A stretch of 64,000 nucleotides of DNA from Paragonimus heterotremus (GCA_013368495.1 LUCH01000979.1:1-64000), one strand, 5' to 3'; numbered from the stretch's first letter, positions 1 through 14,400 are shown. Notes: a model not told the origin generated them from the letters alone. Program-made: numbers and translations.

Positions 1-2530
1 CCGCATAAACACAGGAAAAGGACTGGTCTTTAAGCAGAGCTTCTTTATGTCGCTCAGCCCGAAGACAACATGGTCACAAACCCGTCCGTATTTATAGGGT
101 TTATGACTAGCAACAAGCAAGGTCGAAAGGAATGGACCATACAAAAGTCTAGACAGTACAGTCTAGGCGTGTAGTCGGGATGACAACAACAGTTGTCACG
201 AGGGCTTAAGTCGTTCTTGAAGACCGGAGCAGTGCACGACCCTGGCAAAGGTGGAGGTTACTCACAAGTGAAAATTATTACTTCGGGTCACACAATATTT
301 ACGAGGAACTGGCGACTTCCCCGACACACATCAGTCAAGGGACGTTACTGTGTACATAATTTGTTCAGCGGGATGTAGTGCGTACCCTTGATGGTACTAC
401 ATGTAATTCGGATTGAACGTCATATGGAGTAGCTAATATCGTTTTCTTCTGTTTCAACTTGGACGGCCTCGAGGTCGTTATGTGACCAACAAGTCACTTG
501 TGGTCGTGAGTCGTTTCAAGCAATCGAAAGCTCTGCAGACGAAATTTATTGATTGGGATGTTTGTGGACTCTGTACTAATCCACGATTCTACGCAGTTTA
601 TGGGAGAAGGCAAAAAGTCCTTGATTCGTACTGAAAAATGAGATACTGAAGTGTTGGTCGAATCAAGTCGGTCATATACGATATATATTATACAACCAGG
701 CGGAGTCTGTGCACAGAAACTATCCTTTAGCATTCTACAGTTCATAAACTAGTGACTTGCATAGTCAAAGTTGACAGCTGAAAACCAACAGATTGAAGTG
801 TTTCATTTCAGTGCAGAAGGTTTCGTGATAAATATAGGTTTGTAGCACATTATACGTGTGGTATGAATAATAGACCCTCTGTTAGTACTTGACGTAGACC
901 ACCTATGAAGCTGAATCAATGAGATAACATGATATGTAGGCGATTGCACTTAATGTTGTGCTAGCGCAACCTGCTGGTTTGCCTGTCAAAGGTTGGTTTA
1001 CAAAACCGGAGCTGTCACCACAACGTAGCCCTAAGCCTGCGGTTACTTTTTATTGATTCTAACCGGTATTATCAAACTGACTGTGACCTGGTACCTGTTG
1101 ACAAAGTGAGTTAGAGATTTTGTCATTAAAAGGATTTTGGACTGTGTGCTTGTTAACAGTTACACATTCATCGTTCTGATCCATAAGTTTATTCGCCTGT
1201 AAACCGGGTTGGTTTCAATGTGCTCGAGAAATTTTACCATGCGACTAGGTCAGAGTTGTACCATCAAATATTAACGGCGTCAGTATCGATTGGTATTAAA
1301 ATCTACTCGTCTTTGATCGATTTATGGGTACCCGGTTTACCACATTAAAGGTATTTTGCTAACAAAAGTATTAGAACTAGATAGATGAATTAAAGTCCCC
1401 TTCGTAACGTTTTTACGCGCATTGTTGTCCAGCTTTACTGGTTGGTTTGGACGTTCTTCGATGTAGGATGCTCTGTACGGAAAAACAAACGAGCACACTC
1501 ATTGCTGATTGTACAACGTGACAGTTTCTCTCCTGGTAGTCATACTCGTAACCGAACTGGAAGTTAAACAGATCTCTGTTTTGTAAGCTTTCTGCTGGTG
1601 ACCTTCGATACCGGGTCTCTTTTAAATTGATACTCAGTGCGTCTTTATTTACTAAACGCTTCCTGGATTCACTAGTGTTTTTTTTTGTGTGACCAACTCG
1701 TGTGTGAGAGATGACAGTTGTTGTAACTGTGAGTGAAAAGCCGCGAGTTTTGCGGATACCACTCTAATCAATTTCGATTTAGTTATTTGTCAGTTGTAGT
1801 CATCTTACTGTTAACTGTTTGAAATCAGTCATATTTCCATTGAATTATGTACCGTTTCTGTCCGTTTTTCTACCTCTAGACTGGAGCTGATCCTTTGCCT
1901 TTAATGGTTATGTGATAGTTGGGCATTGTTATCGACCCTTGGTCTGATTGTTGATGTGGGCTTAAGATGATTTGAGCTTATGCCTTACGGCTTGCATAGT
2001 TTTCTGAGCAAGACTTATCGAGTTCGAATATCATTTCAGCTTGTTAGGTATCTGTCCCCTTATCTTTTTAGTCAGCCATCATATCAGTTTTTATCTTCTT
2101 CCTTAGCTAATCGAAACGGTCAAATTGATGATCTCTTTCACCTGTAGTCAGTTCGCTATACACTCTCCACCGTGTATATCCTCTTCTACTTCCATACAAT
2201 TTAAATTATAGTAACTCCGTGGCAATGTCTGTTCAAGCGTTCATAATCACACAGTCCAAAATCTTCCTTTTGGCTACTCTTTCAACTCATACGGTCAACT
2301 ATTTTCATACGTTGCTATCATACTGCTGTAAGATATCCACACTAAATTTAATACGAATGAAGTCAGATATTTTAGGTGTCGTGTTTAGTGTTTTTTTTTA
2401 CTATATTGTTGTTAGCGTTTCGATAGAACGAAAAACAAGATGAAGTGCTGTTTTCACTACATCATTCCGTTATCCTCATTTCACTTGTTAAACCTGCTTC
2501 CCATCTTACCAACCAATATCTTCTTTCTAG
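1..2530 (+). other. Presumed ALG14 intron / unassigned sequence
   Basis: No coding exon is convincing in this stretch. I looked for the earlier ALG14 regions (the glycine-rich nucleotide-binding segment and the CNGPG-type motif) and did not find them on the + strand, so they are either further left or too diverged to see. The stretch ends in a good splice acceptor (pyrimidine-rich, ending TTTCTAG) directly before the ALG14 exon, so at least its right part should be intron. Confidence 0.5.
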
Positions 2531-2704
2531 GTCCTGTTCTGGCGACCGTTAGTTATTGTGTATGTGGAAAGTATTTGCCGAACGAAAACGCTGTCTGTGT
2601 CTGGAAGACTGCTCTACTATACCAGGTTCACAGATATTATCGTACAATGGCCAGAACTTCAAGCGCTTTATCCAAGATCAAAATATCTGGGTCTTTTGTC
2701 CTAA
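2531..2704 (+). CDS. ALG14: ALG14 homologue, terminal coding exon (UDP-GlcNAc transferase subunit)
   Basis: ALG14 is an ER membrane protein that recruits catalytic ALG13 to the cytosolic face of the ER; together they add the second GlcNAc to dolichol-PP-GlcNAc in N-glycan precursor assembly. The exon follows a pyrimidine-rich acceptor ending in TAG, starts in phase 0 and gives 57 residues before TAA at 2702-2704. It carries the family's C-terminal signature: a hydrophobic strand, then VIVYVESICRTKTLSVSG, then IVQWPEL, then YP.SKYLG close to the stop, which is where known ALG14 proteins end. An AATAAA lies 85 bp downstream. The conserved E of YVES and the W of VQWP are present. The upstream N-terminal anchor and nucleotide-binding part are not in the window. 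Identification rests on motif recognition, not a search, but the match is collinear over nearly the whole exon. I saw no frameshift or stop, so the exon looks functional. Confidence 0.88.
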   Translation, partial: VLFWRPLVIVYVESICRTKTLSVSGRLLYYTRFTDIIVQWPELQALYPRSKYLGLLS

Positions 2705-2788
2705 TAACGCTTTCGTTTACTTTTCCTTACGGTACTCTCATGTTTGTATCCTAACCCGATATCAGTTTTTTTCTGCTTTGCTGTCAGG

Positions 2789-2794
2789 AATAAA
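2789..2794 (+). terminator. Likely polyadenylation signal of ALG14
   Basis: A canonical AATAAA lies 85 bp after the ALG14 stop codon, on the same strand and at a plausible 3' UTR distance. No transcript evidence is available, so this is placement only. Confidence 0.55.
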
Positions 2795-5700
2795 TTCAGT
2801 ATTTCCGAAGTGATGCGTGGGATTTATTTTGCGTTAGTTTCCGCGGGGTTCTGTTGTACAACGTTATCTTTTTTCCCTACTACTTCTTTTTAACCCACCG
2901 ATCACAACCTGTTGAGTTCTCTTTTTGTTTTGACCGTATCTCATTCCCCTCAGTTAATAACAGGTGTATCTGTCACAGATTGGCCAAACTTAGTTAACAC
3001 ATCATGAAATGTCTCTGTGGAAGGTTGTGCTCAAATTGTTAGTTTCAAAATAACCAGGTTCGATTGTTGATTCTGTCTGTTCGGTTACCGATAGTGATAA
3101 TGTGTTGGTGGATAAGTGTTTACGACTGAATCAACTGATCCATTTGAGTTGAATCAACGTGAGCAATCCGTTACTTAACAGGTGACGTTGTAGTACATTG
3201 TCGGATTGGTTTTATTCGTTTCATTCGGATATCTGTTCGGTAGATTCCAATTGAATTCCTTGTGGTTTTTAATTGATGATCTGCCTATTTGTCTGATAAA
3301 CGGAGATGACTTCGAAACGTTGTAAAATCGTGCCTTATTGTTACCACGGGTACTAACCCGAAATTCTCGTTATTTGAATTCAACAAAATGAGCGGCTGTT
3401 TATTTCAACTTCATCAGAGTCCGCAGATCATTGTAGATATAGAGAACCATTTATGTCAAGATCCTAGACAATAGTTGTAGTTTTACACAGTAAGGTAACA
3501 TAATTAGTGTTTATTGAACAAAATCCACCGGAAGCATACAGCTGTTTTTGTGGTTACCATTCGGGTTATTAACTGCAACTCTCGTCCATACAGTAGAATG
3601 TCGTAGACGCTCATTGGTTGCTCTCTTTTTTGTTTAATGGTAGCAACCATGAGACCGTTGGTGTGCTTTTGGAGAGTTTTGACCATAAAACAGCGATTAA
3701 TTCTTAATATGACCAAAGAAGCAATCATCAGAAAACATTGGAAACTTCCTTGTATTTTGTCCATACTGAACTCTCCTGAACTATTTCACTATGAAGAAGT
3801 AAACAGCTAAAAAATGCCGTGTGTTAGCCCTTATGGTCATTTGGGACTATTCCGTTCCATCTGTCGAATTAATTCTCACGGTTTGACCACATTCTTAATG
3901 AGAATGTGAAAAGTTAGATAGCAGTGATGGTGATCTGTCATAAAATTCCGGCGATTGCCTGCTCCTGAACTGCTGTGATGGAACTGATAACTGTGAGAAA
4001 TGAGGTAAAACTCGGTTTAATTGTTTTTCCCATAAACCTCACTCATTCTTTCTGACCAGTCGAATTCGCAGGAGAATAAAATCGGTCAGGGTGGGTGAAC
4101 CCGTTTTTTTTTCGTCCTGGTAGAGTGAACGCGGGTGTCGATTCACACGGACGGCGTGTCGGTCGACTGGTGAATCGGTCCGTGGACACACAAGGTCGTG
4201 TGTGCTCTTCACTTTCATCGTAATGAAAATTGCGCAGGCTATGTGGTTTGTACCGTCAACCAACCTTATGGCGGAGATGACAATTATAGTGTACGTCAAC
4301 ATTTGTAAAATCCCAAAATACAGCGTTGAGTTCCTATCCGTGTTCAAAAGTGCTCGAAATAATTTGTTGAGCGATGAGCATTGCGCTGAGGGAAATGGTT
4401 GCTTGGGCACGGTCCATTCAATTTTACGCATTATACTTGGGTAAAATTTTCCGTTAATCACCTTATGCGTAAATGTGGACACTGGTTGCGTGATCTTCAC
4501 TTAACTTGGCCAACACCCTGCAAAGCAGATCCAGTCAGTCTTTTACTGTGCGAGTGAACGCCGCTTCGTGTGGACGCAATTCTGCAAATGTGGCCACTCC
4601 ACATCGATTTTTGTAGTGTCTGTAGTTGAACTTGCATGCATCATCACGGAGTGCAGCATATGGAGTCGGTCGACGTTCGCCTTTGCTTCTCGTATGTGAT
4701 TTTACCCATACTGTTTGTTGGGAGGGACAGTAGACCGCATCTGGTGTATTGCACGCACACTCACTATCCGACAGTGAACGTCAGCAGCGTTGAACCGCAG
4801 TCATCGATCACAGAAGTTGGACGCCGATGCTTGCAAGCTATTAGAAACTGTTATCGTAGAGTCACATTTTACTCTAGTTCATCTGGCGACATTTCCTCTA
4901 AGAGTCCGGAGCTGCTCACTGACAACAATGATTGTTATTGCTGATGTCATGACCCTGACGACTGTTGTGACCTCACGTGAAACAAACGGCCACGACTTGA
5001 CCGCTTAGACGACTTGCAATCTCCAGAAGAAAACACTTGTATAATTGTTGTCTTGCATCCCTAATGCATTCCATAAAACTGAACGCTTTTTAACACACCA
5101 TGGTAATTTAGCTTATGTAGTAAGAGATTGGAAATCGAAATGTGGTTCAAGAGGGTACTTTTGGGAAATATTCATGGTTAAACGCTTCGGCTTTATTTTT
5201 GTTGTTGAAATTTGTACTCATTTGGGTATTGACTCCTATGGTAAGCCGAAGTGCAATACTGACATCCACCAGTTTACTCCCGAAACTGTGAAGAATCTTG
5301 TAGATAATAGAAGGGACAGTCGATGCTCTTCAGGAAGTCTATTATTCATGTCTTCCTCATTGGCTAACATTGCACTTATGGTTTGTTAGGGCCTTACACA
5401 ATGATTGTAGACAGTAGCCGTTGTGCACCCAATGCACTACGATCACTGCCATAATCGCGTTTATTACTGTCGGCCGATCTGTGGTACTTGTATCTGAGAT
5501 CTATTATTTGAGTCGTAAAGTTTGTCGTGTAATAATGTTATTGTGTAAGGCCTTCCATAATGAAACCTGATCATTCTCATCATCTGCTTAGTTTTGTCAA
5601 AAGCGGAAACCATGAGCTTTCATTCAGATTCCTGCGGGAATGTTCATTTTGTTTTAAGCGAGATGAAGATCTGACGGCAGTGTTGATGCCAAATCTCTCC

Positions 5701-6743
5701 CTACCGAACTTGTCACCACTGCCTGGTTGAAAGGTTTATAACCAGGTAAATGCACACCCTCAACAGTACACAACCGCAGAAGCTCGGTCCCAGCTTTTTA
5801 GTTGAAGTTCCGTAAGTTGGGGTTATTTTGGTGCTGTTGGCTGATGTAACTGTTATGTTTGAGACCAAACACGATGATATGGTAATTGAGTCATTTCGAG
5901 CAAGCCAGTGGGTAAATGTTTGCTGAACTCCAGCCCCTTGGACCTCTATGTTTTGATATGGAGTAAGACCATCCTTTTATTCGAGATGAAAGGTTCTGAC
6001 GCTAATACATTGCCACCTAACCGGTGCTTACCTCAGGATTTTGAGCCAAATTCCTTGGTTGGGAACGCACATTTCACCTTGTCCGGACGTTCTATTAACT
6101 CCTTAGCCCACATACAATCAAGCTTTCGCACTGGTGATTCTGAAAGGTTGAAGGCTTAGTTATATATAACCTAAATCAAAAGATGATCTCCATTGCCCGA
6201 CTTACCATTACCCACAGTTTTTCAGGATAATCCGTAACTTATATAGACTTCAGATCCCAATGTTTGGGAATTATTGAAAAAAAGCAGTTGTCTCGTCTAC
6301 ACTTATCTTCTTACACCGACAAGATTTTGTTCCCCATCGGAATCAGTTTGATTTGTGTGCCTGTTTATGGTAACTACGATTTTTTCTCGCCATTTATTCA
6401 TGCAATTGTGATAAGCACAGGCATTAGGTAGGAAACTTTCTCGGTACGAATAAGTCTAATTTTATTTCAACTCTTCTGCGTCAGTGTTCCTTCTAGTTGC
6501 TGCGTTATTCAAGAGATTGAATGCCACAGAACTCGTGCTATGCTTCGCAGTTTCGGATAACAAAATACATCAGCTGAAGCGGAATGATTGAATCTGGCAA
6601 TTCTGTTATGTTTTGAACTAGATTGGTGAAAAAATGCGGCCGCCACCCTAATTTAACAGACACAAAAGCAAAAAGCGAACATGTAATACAGATTTGCACT
6701 AACAGATACGGAACTAATATCAAGTGTCTCATTTCACTTTCAG

Positions 6744-6826
6744 ACTACCGAATTTTGTGTGTAGATGCGATGTCGTGACCAATAATGAGTTACGTGCGAC
6801 TTTCAACCGTCAGGTGGTGTTGGAAG
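6744..6826 (+). CDS. Unassigned exon candidate
   Basis: A good acceptor (CATTTCACTTTCAG) is followed by one open frame running 44 codons, with possible donors GTGGTG after 6813 or GTATCT after 6826. The predicted peptide is mixed hydrophilic and contains the string RATFNRQVVLE. I do not recognise the family, and no partner exon was located. It could equally be a chance open frame. Confidence 0.15.
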
Positions 6827-7639
6827 GTATCTCAATATTCATAAGATGGTCGATTTTGTTTCACTATTCTTAAATCCATCGATTAAACCAATCCATTTGC
6901 TTAAGCGAGTTGAAACCAAGGATAGACGAAGGCAGTGATCTTATGGTGAACAGGAAAGTGGAGGTCTGACAACAGTGGTTGAAATTGCTTTGGTAAATCG
7001 ATGGAAACAGACTTTTCCATAAGTCACTAGATCAAACAATGGTCACGGAACCTGACAGACGTCTTGTGGTTAGTAGATAACATATCGGGGTAGTTACCGG
7101 CCTTCTACACATCGGGAATGTTGATAATACTTGAATGCAATCGATCGACCGTATTATGTGGCGTCCTGTTCAATTTGTTTATCTTGATCTACTGCCTTTA
7201 TTGAGCTCTGTTGACGTGCGAGGATTTTAGCTACGTGGTTCATCGATATGGCCCCGAGTATCAACGGGAACACCAGTTTAAACCAAAGTAGTGTTCAGAT
7301 GGAGTCTTGTTTAAATGGTAGACAATGTATTCCATCTAGTTTTTCTCGAAACATCGAGATGTACATTATTTTCATCTAACAAAACATCAGTGAGGACTGT
7401 TGTTCTCTGTCATTCTCGTGTCTTAACAAGCAAGCAAGCAGAGCTATTCACATACGGTCACCAAGACAATAGAAACCGTCACGCACCAACTTGTATGCCT
7501 TGTATTAGGAAGAAAATTTTGTGACCGGAATTGACTACAGTCCAACTTGAAGTGAAATGCTTATTCATGACATTTCCGGTTCTGGCTGAAAGCAAATGAA
7601 CAACAGTTCTAGTTCCAGTCAGCTGGGACCGCACGGAGT

Positions 7640-7655
7640 TTTGTTTGTTTGTTTG
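7640..7655 (+). repeat. (TTTG)n microsatellite, four units
   Basis: Four perfect TTTG units followed by an imperfect fifth (CTTG). Simple-sequence tract with no gene nearby. Confidence 0.9.
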
Positions 7656-10600
7656 CTTGTCTACTCATTTAACAGACAAACGGAACATAACCACACAATA
7701 CCATTGAAATGTTATCAATGGGACCATATTTTGACTCATAAAGTTAAATTCACATAGATGTATAGTTTATTGACTCACCAACCGATTTATGCGCTTTAGA
7801 AGATCAAGGTGAGTGTTTGATAGCCGAATTCAATATGACAATTATATCACACGTTCACCGTATTTTTCATCCAAGAGACATCGTCCGAGCAGTTACACTG
7901 CTGCACAGTAAGTTGTAGAGTCTGTGTTTGTATGTGACTGAGGTGAAACTATTCTGTTGGCAAACCTTTGGATTCAGTCTGCAACTTGCAAAATAGTGGT
8001 TGAGAAAACACAACGTTATTAAATTCGTCACAAAGAACTGGTGGGACACCGCTTCGAAACTTCTGTGTAATGTTCAGCAGCTTACTCTGATACTATAGAG
8101 GTAGGCACGCAATCTGCTTGCTGACATACTACCCTCTGAAAATGTTCAAATGCACCTATTGAGAGATCCATAGGATTCACACAGAATGTTATCCAAAGGG
8201 TTTGGTGACGTTAGATAACTTATTATTGTATTGCAAACACGTGAGAAAACCTTGATTTATCATAAAACCTCACCGTCACCGGTTCATACAACTATGAACC
8301 GCCCTTCACTAGACGATAATGAAAGTTGGTCAGTCACTGAAACTGGAGTATCAAATGGATGAATAGTACTTAAATAGAATGGTTTACAGGTAGGATCTAC
8401 TTCTAGTGCAATGCGTTACTGATATCTTGGGTTACAGCCGAATTGCTTGAGGTGTCTAGAATCTTACTCGACTGGTTCACATGTGAGGGACAGATCCCGT
8501 CAGAAGTTTCTTGACGTCAGGAGACCCATCTCCTAACCAATCAGGTAAGGCGACCCACACAATCCCGTCCGATTCAAGGTCGAGGGTATCAACTTCGAGA
8601 TTGTGTGAGTCTACAGGTGGAATCGAACGTCAGTTGGTTGTAGTGAAGCTGGAATATTTCGGTTCACATTCGCCTGAGGCGGATTCAATGTCGTGTGAAT
8701 GGTTTCGTATTATTCGAGTCAATCAGACTTCGGTTTTGTGATCGGACGCCTGTAGGTTTCTATGCCATCTAAACCCTATTTCCTTGTTTGTTTGCTGATG
8801 CCCACATGGCCTGATTCGTTTTAACGCCATATGTGGTAGTCATGTTTGGTTCGTTTTGTCTTGACTGTCTTCCGTTGCTTGCCATATATAATCAGTCTTT
8901 TTGGTCCAGTTTTTGGCTCGTTTCCAGTAAACGTTGTTGCTCTTGTCTTCTTTCCGGGTTGGTACTCAAGCTGTGTGATTGAGCGCGTAATACCAGGAGG
9001 AACTATGCAGTATCCGATTACCCTCTTGACTCGGTCTCACGGATCACCACATGTACGTCCCTATCAGAATGATGCTCTCAAGTACCTTCGTATTAACGTA
9101 TGCGTGTTAGCGATTGTTAATATACTTCCTTTTGTTCACAACTCATTTTCTGACTAACACAAAGACAAATACACAGTTAAACAACCTTGCTTCTCGTATA
9201 AAAATCTATGAACCTACCCGAAGTTTGTTTTGAAATATCTGGTGAACCCCACTATCTGTAATAAATAGAACATGATCATTAACCTCCGAGAACATCTCTG
9301 GTATGTTCAATGCTCCCGGTTGCTACTTCTTGCTCACGATATTGAGTAAACTCCGGACACTTACCCGCGCGATTTGCTACCGTACGAACCTCGGGGTGGG
9401 CTGAGCTACCTAGACTGTCTAAGTGTGTGAGATGACCGAAGCATGAACAGTCTATCCTAGTATTGGTGATCTTTTTACGTGTAACTCGAAATAAAATCAA
9501 CAGAGCTAACGAAGATGACGGAAAGCAGCTGTTTGTGTTGTTCATTTCTGCGAGACTATTCAACTGGTTAGTTTGCGGTGTATTTTCTGGGTCTTATAGT
9601 GCGTTTATACATATGTTTAATAAGCGCATAGATTCTGGAATATGAGTGTACAACTTTCCAGTGTACGCAACCGAAATTCTGAGTTAGCACAAATGAAATG
9701 AGTTGATGCCAACTAAATGGCTCACATCCGTAACAGACTGTGATCCACGTTATTGTTTTCAAGGGGTTCCGTATTTCTTTTAGCATTGTGAACCCATGAT
9801 TATATTGCGTTCTTTTATTTCAGGAAAGTATTGACTATGGCGGATTTATTGAGCTGATTTTGATTTAGTACTGACTGACTGACCTCATTGACCACCCGTT
9901 CGCCGTTTACCCCCTTTTAATGATTCTCCTGTAAAAATTGTGATATAAATGTGATATATTTAGTTTGATGATGAGTCACTGAAAGTGAGATTGTTCGCTA
10001 CACAGTATTTTTCATGACTACTTTATCCGATTTTGATTTTGGAAGAGAAAACCCCAGTGAAAACCTACTGACCACTAAAACTCATGATTGAACTAAAAGC
10101 ATCCTTCATTGAAAAGGGAGGGTGAGTTGAAAATCACATACTTCGTACTGTTATAACCTGACCAAATATGCGGGCTCGGACCACGAGGCGTGAGAACGTG
10201 CACTAATTTATATCAATCAGTAAGGAACCAAAATGATCATTTGGACAACTAGCCAATCAGACTGTAGGAACCTATTGGTGTAGTGTGGTCAGATCGCCAA
10301 CATCCAATAGGGTGCACAGGTGTGAAAATGGCACCAGGTAAGGAGATATTGACCATCTCTAACAAAGTTAACTCGCCCGTACCATCGCTCTTCTTAACCA
10401 AAACAAATCTACCAAATATCATAAGCATTTTTTATGAGGATAACGTCTAAAAATCTGACTGTGTGATTCAAACGACCACATCTGCAAAGTTAACCATACC
10501 TGTTTGGAATGCCGTGGCTATTGGGCGTGATAACGTTAAAGAGTGCATTAAGTGATATGGTAATAGATAGTGGATTGTTGGGCTACTACTAGCTCTGCTA

Positions 10601-11325
10601 TCAGTTGATTGACATGACGTGTCCGAGTGAAATACCCTACTCAAACTCCATGGATAAAATCACTGTCGCGATCGACGGTGCTGTCTGCCGTTTAACCCTC
10701 TCCAGTATGACGCATATTTCGTACCCACACTGCATCTGCTGGTCGGAAGTATTTTGGGCATTCACCATGGTGCATGTTAACCTGCAATTCTAGTTTAGTT
10801 TGCACTGCTGAAGTAGTCTAGTAGCATTGCATCAAATAGAATTCTTAATCGTCATCCCGGAAATGCTGCGGTCGGTGGGTGTTGGTCCGGCGTCATTTGA
10901 TTAACTACTACACAGTGGGTACTCAGGAGAACGTCAGCCATCGCCTTAGTTCTCCATTTTGCCTCCAGTTTCCAAAATGATTTCAGATGTGTCTATTATT
11001 CTCTACACTCGACTGTTAAGGTGTGGATGATAAATGAGCATAAATACGTGAAGAACACCCCCGTTAATACAAACCTCTCGAAATTTCGATGAATTGAACT
11101 ATGGCTCATTGTCGGTCATTGAGCTGCTGGACGCTAAATTGAAAGAACAATCTTCGAACCTTAAGAGGTTGTCGACGGTTTGACTGTTTGCCTGGGGAAA
11201 CGAAGAGTTCGTTTGATCGGCCTGTAAAATCATGTTTAACCAGCGACCGTGAGTTGTCAGCCTTATGCCATGAGTACTATTTCAAATTAACAAGCACTTT
11301 CTCAGCCATCGCATACGGTTTTCAG

Positions 11326-11499
11326 GTTTGAATCATGTTCGATTTCACTGTCGATTTCTGCTCAGTCAACTCAACCGCAAGTCACGGGTTTCATTCAAGT
11401 AACACCAAAATGGGCGAAGTGTAATTGTTTAATCACGTTTTGCTGTAACCTTCCAGAACTTCTACTTGATCTACCAACATCAAACATCCGTTACTCATG
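11326..11499 (+). CDS. Unassigned exon candidate with acceptor and GTAAGT donor
   Basis: A pyrimidine-rich acceptor (GGTTTTCAG) opens a 174-bp stretch that stays open in one frame and ends exactly at a consensus donor GTAAGT at 11500. A second acceptor (AACCTTCCAG, near 11456) inside it could give a shorter exon in another frame. The predicted peptide is Ser/Thr-rich at first, then Cys/Leu-rich (LPELLLDLPT). No family recognised and no neighbouring exon found, so this is only a splice-signal-based candidate. Confidence 0.2.
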
Positions 11500-14400
11500 G
11501 TAAGTGAACTCTTACGACCAGAAAATTCTTTCAACTGCTCACCAGCTGAGGCGGCTGGTCACTAATTTTGGAGGCACTTCATAACTTGCTGTAACAAAAT
11601 GCTGTTTCCGTTCCTTGGGCTACCGTTCTGGTAGCTATTGGTATGCTACATACTGAGCCTGAAATTTATTTATTCGTACAGGTCATCAATTTAATCAGAA
11701 AGTATTGTGATTCAGATCGCCGTTCACTGTAACAGTGATGGGTAATAGTCCAAAAGAAGAGGTGTTAAAAATAATGGAAATGCGTTAGAACAGGGCTAGA
11801 CAAGGTTGCTGTGAGTTCCGGCACGCCACTGACTGTAGTACGTTACCACCTGATACAGCGTTTCTAACCGGTAATTTGAGTAACTACAAGGTGCCTAACC
11901 GAGTGACACCTACTCATTGTACACAAAGAAGTTACCGGAGTGTTTGTGTTTCATGGTCATATTATTACTTGGCTACTACTGATATCAGAAAAATGATTGG
12001 TTTTTCATGTGGCTTTGTGGTCGTTTGCTTTGTTGTGCACTAAGGTAAGGCATCTCCATACTCAAAACTTGATCGTTTGGTAAGCTAAATTTCAAAATAG
12101 CATCTTAGTAAAATCGTAGTTCGTAGATGTAACCGTTTGGTTTTGTAGACCGGAGTATCTTTCTGTCACCAAAATATTGATAGGCTCACGTGCTTAACGT
12201 GAACTTCCATTCCTGCAAAGTTTTATGGAGCGGTTTCAGTTCAACCATAATTTTAAGACATTCCTTCTTTGTTAAGCTATAATTCTTTTCGGTCGAACTG
12301 AGTGTGTACAAAATATGTGAGATTGGGTTTAGTGAACCATCGAGAAATTTCATTGAATGACCACTCCAGTGCCGTACTTTGATGCATCTTCTTCATGAAT
12401 TATTTCTGATTTTGTGTTTCAATGAGTTAATAAATTGGAACTCGGATGTTGATTGGTACTTACGAGTGAAACCCGGTGGGAATCTGATCAGGACACCTGT
12501 TTACAGATCACAACGCACCATAGTATTCGGGTGGGCACGACTACGACCAACCGTGAGTGTTCTGCTTATCTTGATACCACTAGTTCATTATCTGTCAAAC
12601 GACAAAGGCCTCAGTCAGTCAATCATTGAGGGAAGGCAATATGGTTGGTGCTGCAACGCTTCGTCTCCGATAACCGATTGCTTTATTTACTACCTATGAA
12701 ATTGCCAATATTTTGAACTAAACTAACTGAATCTACACCTCAATTTTCTGTTCCTGTTGTATTGAAGCTAGCATTATACTTATACTGTTTCAGTGTTTAC
12801 TGTTAATTTGACGAGTTTGAGTTCAACATGTTTTGCTTCAACAATGCAGGATCATCCCGCATATTGTGCACAAAGTTAGTATAATAATACACTAGAACAA
12901 AAAGTGACCGAAGAGGAGTTTCGTTTTTTGGCAGCGGTATTTCCAAGATGGCTTTGATCTTCTCTGGGTCTAGCATACAGTTCTCCTGGTCAATAGTAAA
13001 TCTATGCAGAAAAAGATGTTCGGCTCGACAGGTAAACTATGTTCAACCATGCGCTTAAACACCGAAACAAAAAGTCACTGATAATCTTCAGCCTTGGTTC
13101 TAACAGTGGTGCCGTGGTCTAACCAAGCCAGTGCGTACGCTAAACTAGATAGAAACATGCATGCTCCGAAGGGAAATTTCCAGAGCACCTTTCGTACCTA
13201 GTAGCGAGCGGTTCTACCAAGACAACCAGCAATGTATGTGGCTAATTAAAAACAATTTGCTGGACAGGTCGACTTCTACTTGTGAACAAACCTCTGGAAA
13301 AATATGTATTAGGGAAGATTACTTCCTTGTAGCCTTGTTTCCGGGTGGGCAGCGGATACCCATAAGCCTCTAATATTTCATTTGAAGCAATTGAGAAACC
13401 ACGGCATAGTAATGGCGAACCATTCACCTTTCGAAGGGGCCCAACTTAAGCCATTTACCGAATTGCTGACCCCTTCGTATCAGTTGGTTCAGGTCATCCT
13501 CCCATGAAGCAACAGTCGCGTATGGAGGTCGTATTTCGGGACAAGAAACTTTCTGCGCCTGACAGCAAGGTAGGAGATAGTCTTCAATTGTAAACATCGA
13601 CTGTGGTTATCTCCAGAAAGGTTGTGATACTGACCTCGAAATTCTGAAACGTACATACGTACCTTCAGCTTCGATCAAACGGTTAAGGCTGTATTCGTTT
13701 CCTACCGCTCCACAGTAAACTTTTTGACCGATATGATGTTCCTCGATTATCATTAGTGTGTTGACCATTATGTCTTCCATTATTGTGTGTCTTCCTGGCT
13801 GGTACTTTGTCTACGGTCAACCGTATTAACCTGTAATCATATCTCATATTGCTTTTGTGTTTTGTAATCATTTTAGTGATGTGCTTGTTTAACAGGTTTT
13901 CACTGTTTAATGTAGTACGTGAGACTGGAGGTTTTGAACTAACTGTTCACATTTATTCCCACTACTATCACCGTGCACACCACAATGAGAGAAAAGGAGG
14001 CTTTTCTGAGCGAATCCTGAGTGCAGGAGATTTGTTTTCATTTTGCTGCCTGTACTGGATCATCGGCATTCCTCTGAACGAGGAATAATGGAAGTATTTC
14101 TGAGCATTTGACCACCTGTGATTTAATTGCGCACAGAACTGTCTGTCTGTCCGTGCCCTAAAGTAGTTTCAGTGAACAATAAAACATTTTCAACATCTTT
14201 ATATGATGGCTGTAGAAGCCGAGACATTTCAAAGATGTTTATTCTGGGCGCAATTAACTTTAACTGGTCTTCGTTCGCAGTATTTAATTTCGTTGAGTCT
14301 TTCAACTAAGGTGGTTCCAGACATCTGTTGAGTTAACATACGAATTGTTCGTCTTTGAGTCTCTTCAGTGTCCAATATAAAAAAAATACCTAGTTTCCGC

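Noticed and set aside
4039..4500. 153-codon minus-strand frame, longest non-element ORF near the left
   Set aside because: No recognisable motif, no splice context, covers a GC-rich repeat-like island, and the length is possible by chance in 128 kb of six-frame sequence.
4957..4990. CTGACGA, GTGACCTCAC hairpin and GAAAC
   Set aside because: Hairpin is not adjacent to the core, and neither stem I nor stem III can be formed.
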